Below, piece after piece: positions 1-7,993 of a stretch of 64,000 bases of DNA (position 1 is the stretch's first letter; every line of letters starts with the position of its first letter). The notes under the pieces are model-generated. The model made no database searches. It was given only the letters and a program-made list of their open reading frames with translations, and was not told where the DNA came from. Source of the DNA: Kineococcus sp. NBC_00420 (GTDB taxonomy: Bacteria > Actinomycetota > Actinomycetes > Actinomycetales > Kineococcaceae); NCBI RefSeq assembly GCF_036021035.1, contig NZ_CP107930.1, positions 4,278,001 through 4,342,000 of the forward strand, written 5' to 3'. Both the position numbers and the translations under genes were made by a program.

Positions 1-289
1 TCGGCAGGCTGTAGTCGGAGAAGTTGACCAGGTCGACGGTCACGTTCAGCTTCGACTTCGCCAGGTCCACGTACGTCGTCCAGTAGTCCAGCGACTTGTC
101 GGCCACGCCGATCTTCACGGTCTGGGCCGGGGCGGAACCGGCGGCGGTGGTCGTCGCGGTGTCGTCCTTGCGGGTCCCGAGGACGACGGCGACGATCACC
201 ACGACCACGACGACGACGGCCGCGACGATCCCGATGAGGAGGCCGCGGCGCTTCGGCTTGTCGGGCAGGGCGGGGGCGGGGCTGGACAC
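1..289 (-). CDS. metQ: MetQ/NlpA-type methionine ABC transporter substrate-binding protein (partial)
   Basis: Only the N-terminal 96 residues are inside the window; the gene runs off the left edge. After a short basic start (PKRRG) comes one membrane segment rich in V and I (about residues 17-37), then an Ala/Thr linker and the mature start QTVKIGVADKS, followed by a segment ending NFSDYSLP. That KIG...F.DY pattern is typical of the NlpA family, which binds methionine or its enantiomers outside the membrane for the MetNI transporter. The anchor looks like an uncleaved signal-anchor rather than a lipobox. The GTG start has GGAG seven bases upstream. A SAM-IV riboswitch lies in its leader, which supports a methionine role independently. 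Confidence 0.8.
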   Translation of the reverse strand, partial: MSSPAPALPDKPKRRGLLIGIVAAVVVVVVVIVAVVLGTRKDDTATTTAAGSAPAQTVKIGVADKSLDYWTTYVDLAKSKLNVTVDLVNFSDYSLP

Positions 290-365
290 GGTGGCACTCC
301 GGTGGTCGAACGGCGGGCGCGCGGCTCGCAGCACGCCGTGATCGACGGCGTCCGTTGTTCCGCGC

Positions 366-467
366 TTGCCGGACGGGGTCGTCCGGCCTGGTCTTCACCT
401 GGGGCACCCCGCCGCGGGGGAGGGTTGCCGGACAGCGAGCCAGGGCTTGTCGCTGTCACTCATGACC
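366..467 (-). ncRNA. SAM-IV riboswitch in the metQ leader
   Basis: Read on the minus strand from 467 down, the leader begins GGTCATGAGTG. A seven-pair stem (GACAGCG/CGCTGTC) surrounds AAGCCCTGGCT, then come CCGGCAACCCTCC, GCGGGGTGCCCC and GGTGAAGACCAGGC, and finally a hairpin CCGGAC/GTCCGG (369-386). GGTC at the start pairs with GACC near the end to close the core. Order and conserved bases match the actinobacterial SAM-IV class as I know it. It should sense S-adenosylmethionine and repress metQ when SAM is plentiful. About 80 bases separate it from the metQ start. Confidence 0.85.
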
Positions 468-476
468 GTGGGGGAA

Positions 477-505
477 CCGTAGGTTCCCGTCGTCGAACCC
501 GTCAA
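477..505 (-). promoter_or_regulatory. Promoter of the riboswitch-metQ transcript
   Basis: On the minus strand TTGACG (505-500) and TACGGT (482-477) are separated by exactly 17 bases, a good housekeeping-sigma match. The expected transcript start near 470 falls just before the riboswitch core. Confidence 0.7.
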
Positions 506-568
506 ATCGCCCCCGCGCCGGTGTTCAGCCGACCGTAGGACTGCCCGCGTCTCAGCGCAGGCGTTCGG

Positions 569-772
569 TCACGCCGCCCCGCCGTCACCGGGTCGGGTCA
601 GGACGTGGGGGAGGACGACGGCCTGCGCGGCGACGGTGCGCCCGTCCGTCGTCGTCACCGACGGGCTGCCGTACAGGACGTAGCCCTCGGCCAGGGCCGC
701 CGTGACCTTCTCGCAGAAGGAACGGTCGTCGGGGCCGGTCAGCAGCCGGTACGTCAGCTTCTCGTCGCTCAC
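569..772 (-). CDS. DUF1737-type small protein
   Basis: A 67-residue protein starting VSDEKLTYRLLTGPDD and containing ALAEGYVLYGSPS, the layout of DUF1737 proteins, whose function is not known. It has no membrane segment or signal peptide. Its GTG start overlaps the stop of the upstream 208-residue gene (GTGA at 772-769), so the two are probably translated together. Longer open frames across this region read through the neighbour in another frame and are not credible. Confidence 0.6.
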   Translation of the reverse strand: MSDEKLTYRLLTGPDDRSFCEKVTAALAEGYVLYGSPSVTTTDGRTVAAQAVVLPHVLTRPGDGGAA

Positions 773-1395
773 GCGTCCAGACCGTTCGCGCCCAGAGCGT
801 CGCGGGCGTCCTGCAGGCTCAGCAGGCCCAGGGCGGCGTCCGCCAGCGCGTCGCCGAGCTTCTTGTGGTTGGCCCGGGCCCAACGCTTCCCGTCGTAGTC
901 GGTGGCCGTGCGGCGCAGTGCCTCGAGGCTCGCGCGCAGGTCGCGGTCGAGGCGTTCGCGCAGTTCCCCGTCCGTGGGCGCCTCGGGGCGCAGCGCCTCG
1001 CCGTCGCCGTTGCGCAGCTGCAGGAGCGCCTCGTGGTCCAGGCCCTCCTCCCGGGCCCAGAACCGCACCGGCCGTTCGACCAGGTGGTTCCACACCGGGG
1101 CCTGCGCGGACCGGAAGAGGACCTGGACGGGGCTCTTCCCCAGTCCGGACGCGTTGAGCCAGAACTCACCGGCCTGCGGTCGGCTGAAGAGCGCGCACTC
1201 GTCCTCGGGGAGGTCGACGACGACGGCGACCCGGACGAACGTCGGGTCCTCGCTGTCCTGCTGCGGGCCGAGCAGGGCGCCGAAGACCCACGCCTCCTCG
1301 GCGCGGAAGAGGTTCAGCTCGGTGGGCAACGAGTTCGCGTGCTCGCACCCCTGGGCGACGTCGGCGAGCTTGCTGACGGCAGTGGTCCACTTCAC
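769..1395 (-). CDS. Uncharacterised 208-residue protein
   Basis: I do not recognise a characterised family. The protein is soluble, with no signal or membrane segment. It has an alpha/beta-looking first half (VRVAVVVDLPEDECALFSRP) and a charged, helical C-terminal half (RERLDRDLRASLEALRRT). It begins MKWTTAVSKLADVAQGCEHAN. It is translationally coupled to the DUF1737 gene downstream. ATG is the only plausible start; it lies divergent from the OsmC gene across a 56-base gap. Confidence 0.6.
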   Translation of the reverse strand: MKWTTAVSKLADVAQGCEHANSLPTELNLFRAEEAWVFGALLGPQQDSEDPTFVRVAVVVDLPEDECALFSRPQAGEFWLNASGLGKSPVQVLFRSAQAPVWNHLVERPVRFWAREEGLDHEALLQLRNGDGEALRPEAPTDGELRERLDRDLRASLEALRRTATDYDGKRWARANHKKLGDALADAALGLLSLQDARDALGANGLDA

Positions 1396-1451
1396 GGCAG
1401 CATCTTCGCGGGTGTTGCGGGGCCGGCCCCACGGGGGCCTAAGCTCGCCCG

Positions 1452-1955
1452 GTGGATTCGACCGAACTGAGGGCCCTGCAGAAGCCGTTGAAGGACGCCT
1501 ACCGCGAGGACCCGGCCCAGGCGCTGGTCCCCGCGAAGGCCGTGGCGGTGCTGGACGGGCAGTCCATCGGCGTGTCGGTCGACGGGTTCGCGGGCACCAC
1601 CCGCGCCGGGCTGCACCCCGCCGCCGGGGGCGACGGGACCGAGGCGTGCTCCGCCGACATGCTCTGCGAGGCCGTCGCGGCCTGCGCCGGCGTGACCCTG
1701 CGCAGCGTGGCCACCGCCATGGGCGTGGAGCTGCGCAACGCGTCGGTGACCGCCGAGGCGCACTGGGACGCCCGCGGCACGCTCGGCGTCTCGCGCGAGG
1801 TGCCCGTCGGCATCACCGACGTCACCCTGACCTTCACGTTCACCTCCGACGCCGACGAGGCGACCGAGGCCAAGATGATCTCGCTGGCCGAGCGCTACTG
1901 CGTCATCGCCCAGACCCTGCAGACCCCGCCCAAGGTCTCCGTCCAGCGCGGCTGA
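1452..1955 (+). CDS. OsmC/Ohr family protein
   Basis: This 167-residue protein has the OsmC pattern: a first half with GFAGTTRAGLHPAAGG, then a long central helix SADMLCEAVAACAGVTLRSVA carrying two cysteines, and a C-terminal VSVQRG strand. OsmC-family proteins reduce organic or fatty-acid hydroperoxides with a cysteine pair; the substrate here cannot be read off. The GTG start is preceded by TAAGCT at 1440-1445, six bases away, and there is no ribosome binding site, so the mRNA is probably leaderless. It converges on the NCS1 permease gene, with a large hairpin between them. Confidence 0.75.
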   Translation: MDSTELRALQKPLKDAYREDPAQALVPAKAVAVLDGQSIGVSVDGFAGTTRAGLHPAAGGDGTEACSADMLCEAVAACAGVTLRSVATAMGVELRNASVTAEAHWDARGTLGVSREVPVGITDVTLTFTFTSDADEATEAKMISLAERYCVIAQTLQTPPKVSVQRG

Positions 1956-1960
1956 GCCCC

Positions 1961-2028
1961 GCCGGGAGGGGGATCGTTGCCTCCACGGTCCCACTCCGCG
2001 GGACCGTGGAGTCAACGATCCTCCCGGC
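1961..2028. terminator. Long imperfect palindrome between convergent genes
   Basis: Arms at 1961-1992 and 2000-2028 pair over about 29 bases, with one three-base bulge and one mismatch, around a seven-base loop. The core GATCGTTG...CAACGATC and CTCCACGGTCCC/GGGACCGTGGAG are perfect. It sits between the stops of the OsmC gene and the NCS1 permease gene, so a bidirectional terminator is likely. It is longer than a usual terminator and lacks a clear U-tract. Confidence 0.6.
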
Positions 2029-2033
2029 GAGGG

Positions 2034-3491
2034 TCAGGCACGTTCCTCCTGGAGGGCGACGGCCCGGCGCCCGCCGACGAAGACGGCGACGAAGCCGAGC
2101 ACGAAGGCGAACAGGACGCCCAGGTTCGCGTAGGCCCAGCCCCCCTCCTTGCCGCCGATCGGCCCGAGCAGGTAGCCCTGCCAGGTCAGCCAGCTGGCCC
2201 CGGTGTTGGTGACGAGTCCCCAGCCGAGGACGGTGGCGACCACCATGGTGACCACCGCGAGCGGGCGCACCGAGCCGTAGCGTCCGCGCGAGTCGAGGAG
2301 TTCTGCTTCCGCGTAGTCGCCCTTGCGCAGCGAAAGGTCGGCCAGGAAGATCCCCGCCCACGCCGCGATCGGGACACCCAGGGTGATGAGGAACCCCTGG
2401 AACGGGGTGAGGAAGTCCTTGGAGAAGAACGCGATGTAGATCGATCCGGCGAGCATCAGGCAGCCGTCGATCAGCACCGCCACCGGGCGCGGAACCCGCA
2501 GGCCGACGTTCAGCAGGGCCAGCCCCGAGGAGTAGATGTCCATCACCGCACCCCCGATGAGGCCCAGCACGGCGACGACGACGAACGGGACGAGGAACCA
2601 CGTCGGCAGGATGTCCGTGAGCGCCCCCACGGGGTCCGCCGCGATCCGGCCGCTGAGGTCCTTCGACGACCCGGCGACGAGCGCGCCGAAGACGAGGAGC
2701 ACGCCCGGGCCGAGCGAGGAACCCAGCGTCGTCCAGAACACGACCCCGCCGCTGGAGGCCTCGCGCGGGAGGTAGCGGGAGTAGTCCGCCGCCGCGTTGG
2801 CCCACCCGAGACCGAAACCCGTCATCACGAGGATGAACGCCCCGACGACCGCCGCGGCGTTCCCGGCCGGGAGGGCGTTCACCGCGTCCAGGTCGATGGA
2901 GTCGGCCGCGAAGACGATGTAGAGGACCGTCAGCACCGCGGTGACGACCGTGATCCAGCGCTGCATCCGCATGATGACCCTGAACCCGAGGGTTCCGCCG
3001 AGCACGATCAGCCCGACGACGATCACGAGGGCGACGAGTTTCGTGCCCGTGCCCCCACCGGCTCCGAGACGGTCCAGCACGGTCGCCGTCGCGAGCACGG
3101 CGACGGCCGCCAGCGACGTCTCCCAGCCCAGCGTCAGCAACCAGGACACCAACGAGGGCAGGCGGTTCCCGTCGACCCCGAAGGCCGCGCGGGACAACGT
3201 CATCGTGGGCGCCGAACCGCGCTTCCCGGCGATCGCGACGAGGCCGACGATCACGTAGGACAGGAACACCCCGGCGATCGAGACGGCCGTGGCCTGCCAG
3301 AACGAGATCCCGAAACCCAGGACGAACGAGCCGTAGCTGACTCCCAGGACGGACACGTTGGCGGCGAACCACGGCCAGAACAGGTCGCGTGGCCTGCCGT
3401 GGCGTTCGGACTCGGCGACGGTGTTGATGCCGTTCAGTTCGACGTCGACACCGCCCACCCTCGTCTCGGGGGTGGCGGGGATCTCGCTCAC
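2034..3491 (-). CDS. NCS1-family permease for cytosine/purine-type nucleobases
   Basis: A 485-residue membrane protein with about twelve hydrophobic segments. Its N-terminus GINTVAESERHGRPRDLFWPWFAANVSVLG and the segment GWANAAADYSRYLPR are hallmarks of the nucleobase:cation symporter-1 (CodB/PurP-like) family, which imports cytosine, purines, allantoin, hydantoins or related heterocycles. Substrate is not determinable here. Its GTG start overlaps the stop of the upstream monooxygenase gene by four bases, so it is the last gene of a three-gene operon with an adenosine-deaminase-type enzyme. That suggests uptake of a purine-like compound that is then processed. Confidence 0.85.
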   Translation of the reverse strand: MSEIPATPETRVGGVDVELNGINTVAESERHGRPRDLFWPWFAANVSVLGVSYGSFVLGFGISFWQATAVSIAGVFLSYVIVGLVAIAGKRGSAPTMTLSRAAFGVDGNRLPSLVSWLLTLGWETSLAAVAVLATATVLDRLGAGGGTGTKLVALVIVVGLIVLGGTLGFRVIMRMQRWITVVTAVLTVLYIVFAADSIDLDAVNALPAGNAAAVVGAFILVMTGFGLGWANAAADYSRYLPREASSGGVVFWTTLGSSLGPGVLLVFGALVAGSSKDLSGRIAADPVGALTDILPTWFLVPFVVVAVLGLIGGAVMDIYSSGLALLNVGLRVPRPVAVLIDGCLMLAGSIYIAFFSKDFLTPFQGFLITLGVPIAAWAGIFLADLSLRKGDYAEAELLDSRGRYGSVRPLAVVTMVVATVLGWGLVTNTGASWLTWQGYLLGPIGGKEGGWAYANLGVLFAFVLGFVAVFVGGRRAVALQEERA

Positions 3492-4873
3492 GTCGACTCC
3501 TCGGGAGGATGGCGGTACCGGGCCGCGGGGTGGTCGGCGGGCAGCCTCGTGCGGCCCGGACCGAAGACCACCTCCCGCAGCGTACGGCCTGGGGCGTCGC
3601 GACCGGGTGGTGGCGCCAGCGTGCCCCGCCGGCGCAGTTCGGGGACGACCTGCTCGCAGAACTCCGCGTAGGAGCCCGGTACGACGAACGGGGTGAGGTT
3701 GAACCCGTCGATCCCCGTCTCCCGCACCAGCGCCTCCATGGCGTCGGCCACGTCGCCCGCCGTGCCAGTGAACACGAACTCCCGCATCCCGAAACGCAGG
3801 AAGTCGGCGCGCGCGTGGGCCACCGTCTCGTCCCGGTAGCGCTCCACCTGGGTCCGCCCGCCCTCGGTGCGGACGTCGGAGAAGTTCCCGCGGGGGTCCA
3901 GGGCAGCGAGGTCGACGCCGGTCATCGAGGCGTAGTAGGCGCGGGCGGCCTCCGGGTCGACCCAGGACAGGTACTCCTCGAGGCGGGAGCGGGCGTGGTC
4001 CCGGTCGCGCCCCAGCACGACCGTGAGTCCGACGAGGGTGCGCAGCGACCCCGGGCCGCGTCCGTGCCGGGCGGCCCGGGCGTGCAGGTCGAGGACCTGG
4101 CGGCGCAGCGTCCCGGCGTCGCGGCCCTGCAGGAACACCACCTCGGCGTGGGTGGCCGCGAACTCCCGACCGCGTTCGCTGGCGCCGGCCTGGAAGAGGA
4201 CGGGGGTGCGCTGCGGGGAGGGCTCGACCTTGAAGTAGCCGTCGCAGTGGAAGTAGCGGCCGTGGTGGTGGACCTCGTGGACGCGACGCGCGTCGGCGTA
4301 GCGCCGCGTCGCCTTGTCGTGCAGGACGGCGGCGTCCTCCCAGCTGCCCTCGAACAACCGGTAGCTGAGGTCGAGGTGCTCGTCGGCGATGTCGTAGCGC
4401 TCGTCGTGGCGGGGCAGCGGTTCGCGTCCGTGCAGCGCGCTGACCACCCCCGCCGACGTCGTCACGACGTTCCAGCCGATGCGCCCGCGGGTGAGGTGGT
4501 CCAGCGTCGCGAACCGCCGGGCGTTCGGGTAGGGGCCCTCCAGACTCGTCGAGGACGTCACCGCGAACCCGAGCCGGCTCGTCACCGCGGCCATCGCCGG
4601 GACCAGCAGCAGGGGGTCGTTGGTCGGCATCTCGACCCCCTGCTCGAAGGTCACGGCCGGGGTGCGGCCCTCGAGCACGGGGTAGCCGGGGGAGTCGGCC
4701 AGGAACAGCAGGTCGAAACCCCCGTCCTCGAGGAGCCGGGCCAGCGACGTCCAGTGCGCGAGGTCGAGGTAGCGGTCGGTGTGCTGCTCGGGGTGGGCCC
4801 ACAACCCCTGGCTGGTGAGGTTGGGGCCGTTGATCTCGAAGGCGCTCAGCAACAGGTGGTGCGGTTCCCTCAC
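3488..4873 (-). CDS. FMN-dependent monooxygenase, NtaA/SnaA/DszA type
   Basis: This 461-residue protein belongs to the bacterial luciferase-like group that oxidises nitrilotriacetate, sulfur heterocycles or pristinamycin precursors with FMNH2. Diagnostic stretches are GLWAHPEQHTDRYLDLAHW near residue 20, EGPYPNARRFATLDHLTRGRIGWNVVTT near 130, RYFHCDGYFKVEPSPQRTPVLFQAGAS, and GIDGFNLTPFV near the end. It overlaps both neighbours by four bases (GTGA). The operon, with a nucleobase permease and a deaminase, suggests an N-heterocycle substrate, but that is inference. No flavin reductase gene is adjacent. Confidence 0.85.
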   Translation of the reverse strand: MREPHHLLLSAFEINGPNLTSQGLWAHPEQHTDRYLDLAHWTSLARLLEDGGFDLLFLADSPGYPVLEGRTPAVTFEQGVEMPTNDPLLLVPAMAAVTSRLGFAVTSSTSLEGPYPNARRFATLDHLTRGRIGWNVVTTSAGVVSALHGREPLPRHDERYDIADEHLDLSYRLFEGSWEDAAVLHDKATRRYADARRVHEVHHHGRYFHCDGYFKVEPSPQRTPVLFQAGASERGREFAATHAEVVFLQGRDAGTLRRQVLDLHARAARHGRGPGSLRTLVGLTVVLGRDRDHARSRLEEYLSWVDPEAARAYYASMTGVDLAALDPRGNFSDVRTEGGRTQVERYRDETVAHARADFLRFGMREFVFTGTAGDVADAMEALVRETGIDGFNLTPFVVPGSYAEFCEQVVPELRRRGTLAPPPGRDAPGRTLREVVFGPGRTRLPADHPAARYRHPPEEST

Positions 4874-5895
4874 GCGGGGACGCCCGCCGGGCTGCGCTCC
4901 AGCCAGTCGAGGAGACCCGCGCCGAGGCGGTGCCGGGTCGCCGGGCTCATGCCCTCGATCCGCAGACCGTGCCCGGCCAGGGCCGCGAGGTCGGTGTCGC
5001 TCAGCTTCCACACCTCGCGCGCCACGGCGTACTGGTGGCTGACGCCACGACCGAACCAGAGCTGGTCGTCGGCGTTGAGGGTGATCCCCACGCCCGCGGC
5101 GTGCAGGAGCGGGGCGGGGTGCGCGGCGAGCGTGGGGACGATGCCGAGCGCCACGTTGGAGACGGGGGCGACGTCGAGCACGATGCCCTCGTCGGCGAGG
5201 CGGCGCACGAAGGCCGGGTTCTCGACCGAGCGGACGCCGTGGGAGATGCGGGTGGCGCCCAGGACGTCGATCGCCTCCGCGACGCACTCCCAGCCGCCCG
5301 TCTGCCCGGCGTGCGCGACGACCGGCAGGCCCGCTGCCCGGGCCGTCGCGGCCGCCCCGGTGAAGCGCTGCAGGCCCGAGGGTTCCTCGAACCCGGCCGT
5401 CCCGAACGCGGTCACCCCGCGGCCGGCGAACTCGGCGGCGACCGCGGCGAGCTCGGCGGCGATCGGCTCGTCCTGGTCGGTGTTCAGCGTCAGGATCGAG
5501 CCGACCTCGACGCTGTGCTCCCGTCCGGCCTCGCCGAGGGCGTCGACGACGACCCGGGTCACCTCGCGCAGGCTCCCGAGCCGGGGGGCGTAGAGCTGGG
5601 GTTCGATCGCGGGTTCGAGGTAGACCACGCCCTCGGCCGCCTCCTGGGCGACGAGCGCGCGGCACAGGCCGGCCAGGTCGTCGAGGTCCGCCACCAGGGC
5701 GGGCACCCGGCCGTAGGCCTCGAAGAACGCCCAGACGTCGGACCAGCCCTCCCCGGTGGCGGCGGGACCGCCCCGCACGGGCAGCTCGAGCGGGACGCCA
5801 CGGCGGCGGGCGAGGGCCAGCACGGCCTCGCGCGGGTAGGACCCGTCGAGGTGGGCGTGCACGTGCACCTTGGGCAGGGCGGTCAGGGAACGCAC
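4870..5895 (-). CDS. add: Adenosine deaminase family protein
   Basis: A 341-residue zinc hydrolase of the adenosine/AMP deaminase group. Visible are the metal-binding HxHxH-like start KVHVHAHLDGSYPRE, VVAHAGQTGG (zinc histidine), SHGVRSVENP (catalytic histidine) and LNADDQLWF (aspartate pair; LNTDDP in most family members). It would deaminate adenosine or a related aminopurine. The GTG start is chosen because TACGTT (5908-5903) lies seven bases upstream and no ribosome binding site is seen, a leaderless pattern. It is the first gene of the add-monooxygenase-permease operon, divergent from a LysR regulator. The exact substrate is open: adenine or another aminopurine is possible. Confidence 0.8.
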   Translation of the reverse strand: MRSLTALPKVHVHAHLDGSYPREAVLALARRRGVPLELPVRGGPAATGEGWSDVWAFFEAYGRVPALVADLDDLAGLCRALVAQEAAEGVVYLEPAIEPQLYAPRLGSLREVTRVVVDALGEAGREHSVEVGSILTLNTDQDEPIAAELAAVAAEFAGRGVTAFGTAGFEEPSGLQRFTGAAATARAAGLPVVAHAGQTGGWECVAEAIDVLGATRISHGVRSVENPAFVRRLADEGIVLDVAPVSNVALGIVPTLAAHPAPLLHAAGVGITLNADDQLWFGRGVSHQYAVAREVWKLSDTDLAALAGHGLRIEGMSPATRHRLGAGLLDWLERSPAGVPA

Positions 5896-5902
5896 CCTGC
5901 TC

Positions 5903-5941
5903 AACGTAGGCGCGAACGTGCCACGTGTCGCACAAGCGTTC
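5903..5941. promoter_or_regulatory. Promoter and candidate LysR operator between add and lysR
   Basis: On the minus strand GCGACA (5931-5926) and TACGTT (5908-5903) are 17 bases apart and end seven bases from the add start. Overlapping the -35 is a dyad GAACGTGC...GCAC-aag-CGTTC (5914-5941) centred on CACGTG. Its position suits a LysR-type regulator acting on the divergent operon. The regulator-site link is inferred. Confidence 0.5.
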
Positions 5942-5961
5942 CTTCTGAGAGCATCCATCCC

Positions 5962-6876
5962 GTGGATCAGCGTGGTGCAGGACGCAGCGGCGGCGAGCTC
6001 GACGTGCGCTCGTTGCGCTACCTGCTCGCCGTGTCCCGGGAGCGCAGCTTCACCGAAGCGGCTGTCTCGCTGCAGGTCTCCCAGCCCGCGCTGAGTCAGG
6101 CGATCGCGCGCACGGAGCAGCTCGTCGGGGGCCGGCTGGTGCTCCGCGACGCGCGGGGCGTGGCCCGCGAGGGGTCCGCGCTGACTCCCGCCGGGCAGGC
6201 GCTGGTCGCCGACGCGACGCGGATCACCGAACTCCTGGACCGGGCGCTGGTGCGCGCGCGGCGCATCGCGGAGGAGGGCGAACGCGAACGGCTGGCCGTC
6301 GGCATCGGCACCTCGACCCCGCGCTGGGTCTCGACCCGGCTGGTGCAGGCCTCCCAGGAGAGCCCGGACCTCGACGTCGTGCTGCGCCACGTCCCCTGGG
6401 GGCAGGAGGTCGCGAGCCTCGCCGACGGCCGGGTCGACGTGGTCTTCCTCAACGCCGGCCCGGACGAGGTGCTGGACGCGCGGGTGCGCGCGGTGCACGT
6501 CGCCGACACCCAGCGGGTGGCGGTGTTCGCGGCCGGGCACCGGCTGGCCGGCGAGACCTCGATCGACATCGCCGACCTCGACGACGAGCCCATCGTCGAC
6601 GCGGGCTACGACCGGGAGGTGTGGCTCGTCGAGCCCCGCCCCTCCGGCGCGGTCCCCCGGGTCGTGGGTCCGCCCGCCCAGAACGTCGAGGAGATGCTCG
6701 CCCTCGTCGCCTCCGGACGGGCGATGGCCATCACCGCGGAGGTCGTCGCCGCCGGCCACCGCTCCGACGACATCGCCTTCGTGCCGTTGCGGGGGCTGGA
6801 CCCGCTGCGCCTCGTGCTGCTGGCGCTCGTCGACGACGAACGACCGGCGGTGGCGGACCTGCTGGCCTCGTTCTAG
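5962..6876 (+). CDS. LysR-family transcriptional regulator
   Basis: A 304-residue regulator. Its N-terminal winged helix-turn-helix is SLRYLLAVSRERSFTEAAVSLQVSQPALSQAIARTEQLVGGRLV, followed by the linker helix and a periplasmic-binding-like effector domain (ERLAVGIGTSTPRWVSTRL onward). It is divergent from the add-monooxygenase-permease operon, the usual arrangement for a LysR activator and its target. Two starts are possible: GTG at 5962, used here, and GTG at 6004, which would begin VRSLRYLLAV. Neither has a strong ribosome binding site. Confidence 0.85.
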   Translation: MDQRGAGRSGGELDVRSLRYLLAVSRERSFTEAAVSLQVSQPALSQAIARTEQLVGGRLVLRDARGVAREGSALTPAGQALVADATRITELLDRALVRARRIAEEGERERLAVGIGTSTPRWVSTRLVQASQESPDLDVVLRHVPWGQEVASLADGRVDVVFLNAGPDEVLDARVRAVHVADTQRVAVFAAGHRLAGETSIDIADLDDEPIVDAGYDREVWLVEPRPSGAVPRVVGPPAQNVEEMLALVASGRAMAITAEVVAAGHRSDDIAFVPLRGLDPLRLVLLALVDDERPAVADLLASF

Positions 6877-6903
6877 GGGGCCACCGGTCCGCGACGGCGG
6901 TGC

Positions 6904-7965
6904 TCACACGGAGAAGGAGTACTCCGTGGTCGTCGTGAACTCCGCACCCGGGCGCAGCACGGAATCCCCGAGCAGCGGCTGGTTCACCGCGTCGGGCAGC
7001 AACTGCGTCTCCAGGCAGAGGGCGTCGCCCTGCCGCACGGGCCGGCCCTCGATCGTCCGCCACGCGCCGGTCAGGAAGTTCCCCGTGTAGAACTGCAGGC
7101 CCGGCAGGTCGGTGCGGACCTCGAGCGAACGTCCGCTGCGCGGGCCGGAGACGGTGGCCACCGGCCGCAGGGAACCGGGGCCGTCCAGCACCATGCAGTG
7201 GTCGTAGCCGCCGGCGGTGAGGAGCTGCTCGTCCGCATCGCGGAGGTGCTCGCCGATGCGGGTCGGGGTGGAGAAGTCGAACGGGGTGCCCTCGACGGGG
7301 GCGAGTTCACCGGTCGGGACGAGGTTCGCGTCGATCGGCAGGTAGCGCGACGCGGACAGCCGCACGACGTGGTCCTCGACCGGGCCCGCGCCGTCGAGGG
7401 CGAAGTAGGCGTGGTTCGTGAGGTTCACCGGGGTGGCGGCGTCCGCGGTCGCGACGTAGTCCAGGCGCAACGACACCGAACCGCCCTCCTCCCGCAGGGA
7501 GTAGGTGACGCAGGCGTCCAGCGCCCCCGGGAAACCCATGTCGCCGTCGTTGCTGCGCAACGACATCCGCACCCCGGGAACCCCGTCCACGGAGACCTCG
7601 GTGGCGGTCCAGACGCGCTGGTCGAAACCCTCGGAACCCCCGTGCAGAGCGTTCGTGCCGTCGTTGACGGGGACCGCGAAGGACACCCCGTCCACCCGGA
7701 AGCGTCCGCCGGCGATGCGGTTCGCGACGCGTCCGACGACGGCACCGGGGTAGCCGTCGGCGGCCTCGTAGGCCGCGACGTCGGGCAGGGCGACGACGAC
7801 GTCGCCGATCCGGCCGGAGGCGTCGGGGACGCGGACCTGCTGCAGGGTCGCGCCGCGGGTCAGGACGGCGGCGCTCGCCCCGGAGGGCAGGCGCAGTTCC
7901 CACCGCTCGACGGGTTCCCCGCGTCGCGTCCGGCCGAAGGGGGTGCTGTGCAACGTCGCGGTCAT
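6904..7965 (-). CDS. galM: Aldose 1-epimerase (mutarotase)
   Basis: A 353-residue protein with the galactose mutarotase fold. NDGTNALHGGSEGFDQRVW binds sugar, NLTNHAYFAL carries the catalytic histidine, GLQFYTGNFL lines the site and LETQLLPDAVNQP holds the catalytic glutamate. It interconverts alpha and beta anomers of aldoses such as galactose or glucose in the cytoplasm. The ATG start follows AGGA by seven bases. It converges on lysR and is followed in the same direction by no sugar gene, so its physiological sugar is not indicated. Confidence 0.9.
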   Translation of the reverse strand: MTATLHSTPFGRTRRGEPVERWELRLPSGASAAVLTRGATLQQVRVPDASGRIGDVVVALPDVAAYEAADGYPGAVVGRVANRIAGGRFRVDGVSFAVPVNDGTNALHGGSEGFDQRVWTATEVSVDGVPGVRMSLRSNDGDMGFPGALDACVTYSLREEGGSVSLRLDYVATADAATPVNLTNHAYFALDGAGPVEDHVVRLSASRYLPIDANLVPTGELAPVEGTPFDFSTPTRIGEHLRDADEQLLTAGGYDHCMVLDGPGSLRPVATVSGPRSGRSLEVRTDLPGLQFYTGNFLTGAWRTIEGRPVRQGDALCLETQLLPDAVNQPLLGDSVLRPGAEFTTTTEYSFSV

Positions 7966-7993
7966 GCCGCGATCCTGCCGCACGCCCCGGGGT

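Noticed and set aside
185-230. Simple repeat of CGA/ACG triplets
   Set aside because: It encodes the Val-rich membrane anchor of MetQ on the minus strand, so it is coding, not a separate repeat.
569-1093. Long reading frames overlapping the DUF1737 and 208-residue genes, including an Arg-rich frame of 174 residues
   Set aside because: They are high-GC shadow frames rich in R, P and G with no family signal; the real genes have normal composition and coupled starts.
2034-4802. A 922-residue frame through the permease and monooxygenase genes
   Set aside because: It joins the real permease C-terminal part to the shadow of the monooxygenase gene; the family start at GTG 3491 is supported by the GTGA overlap.
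3509-5593. Long plus-strand frame opposite the monooxygenase and deaminase genes
   Set aside because: It is the antisense shadow of two clearly recognised genes.
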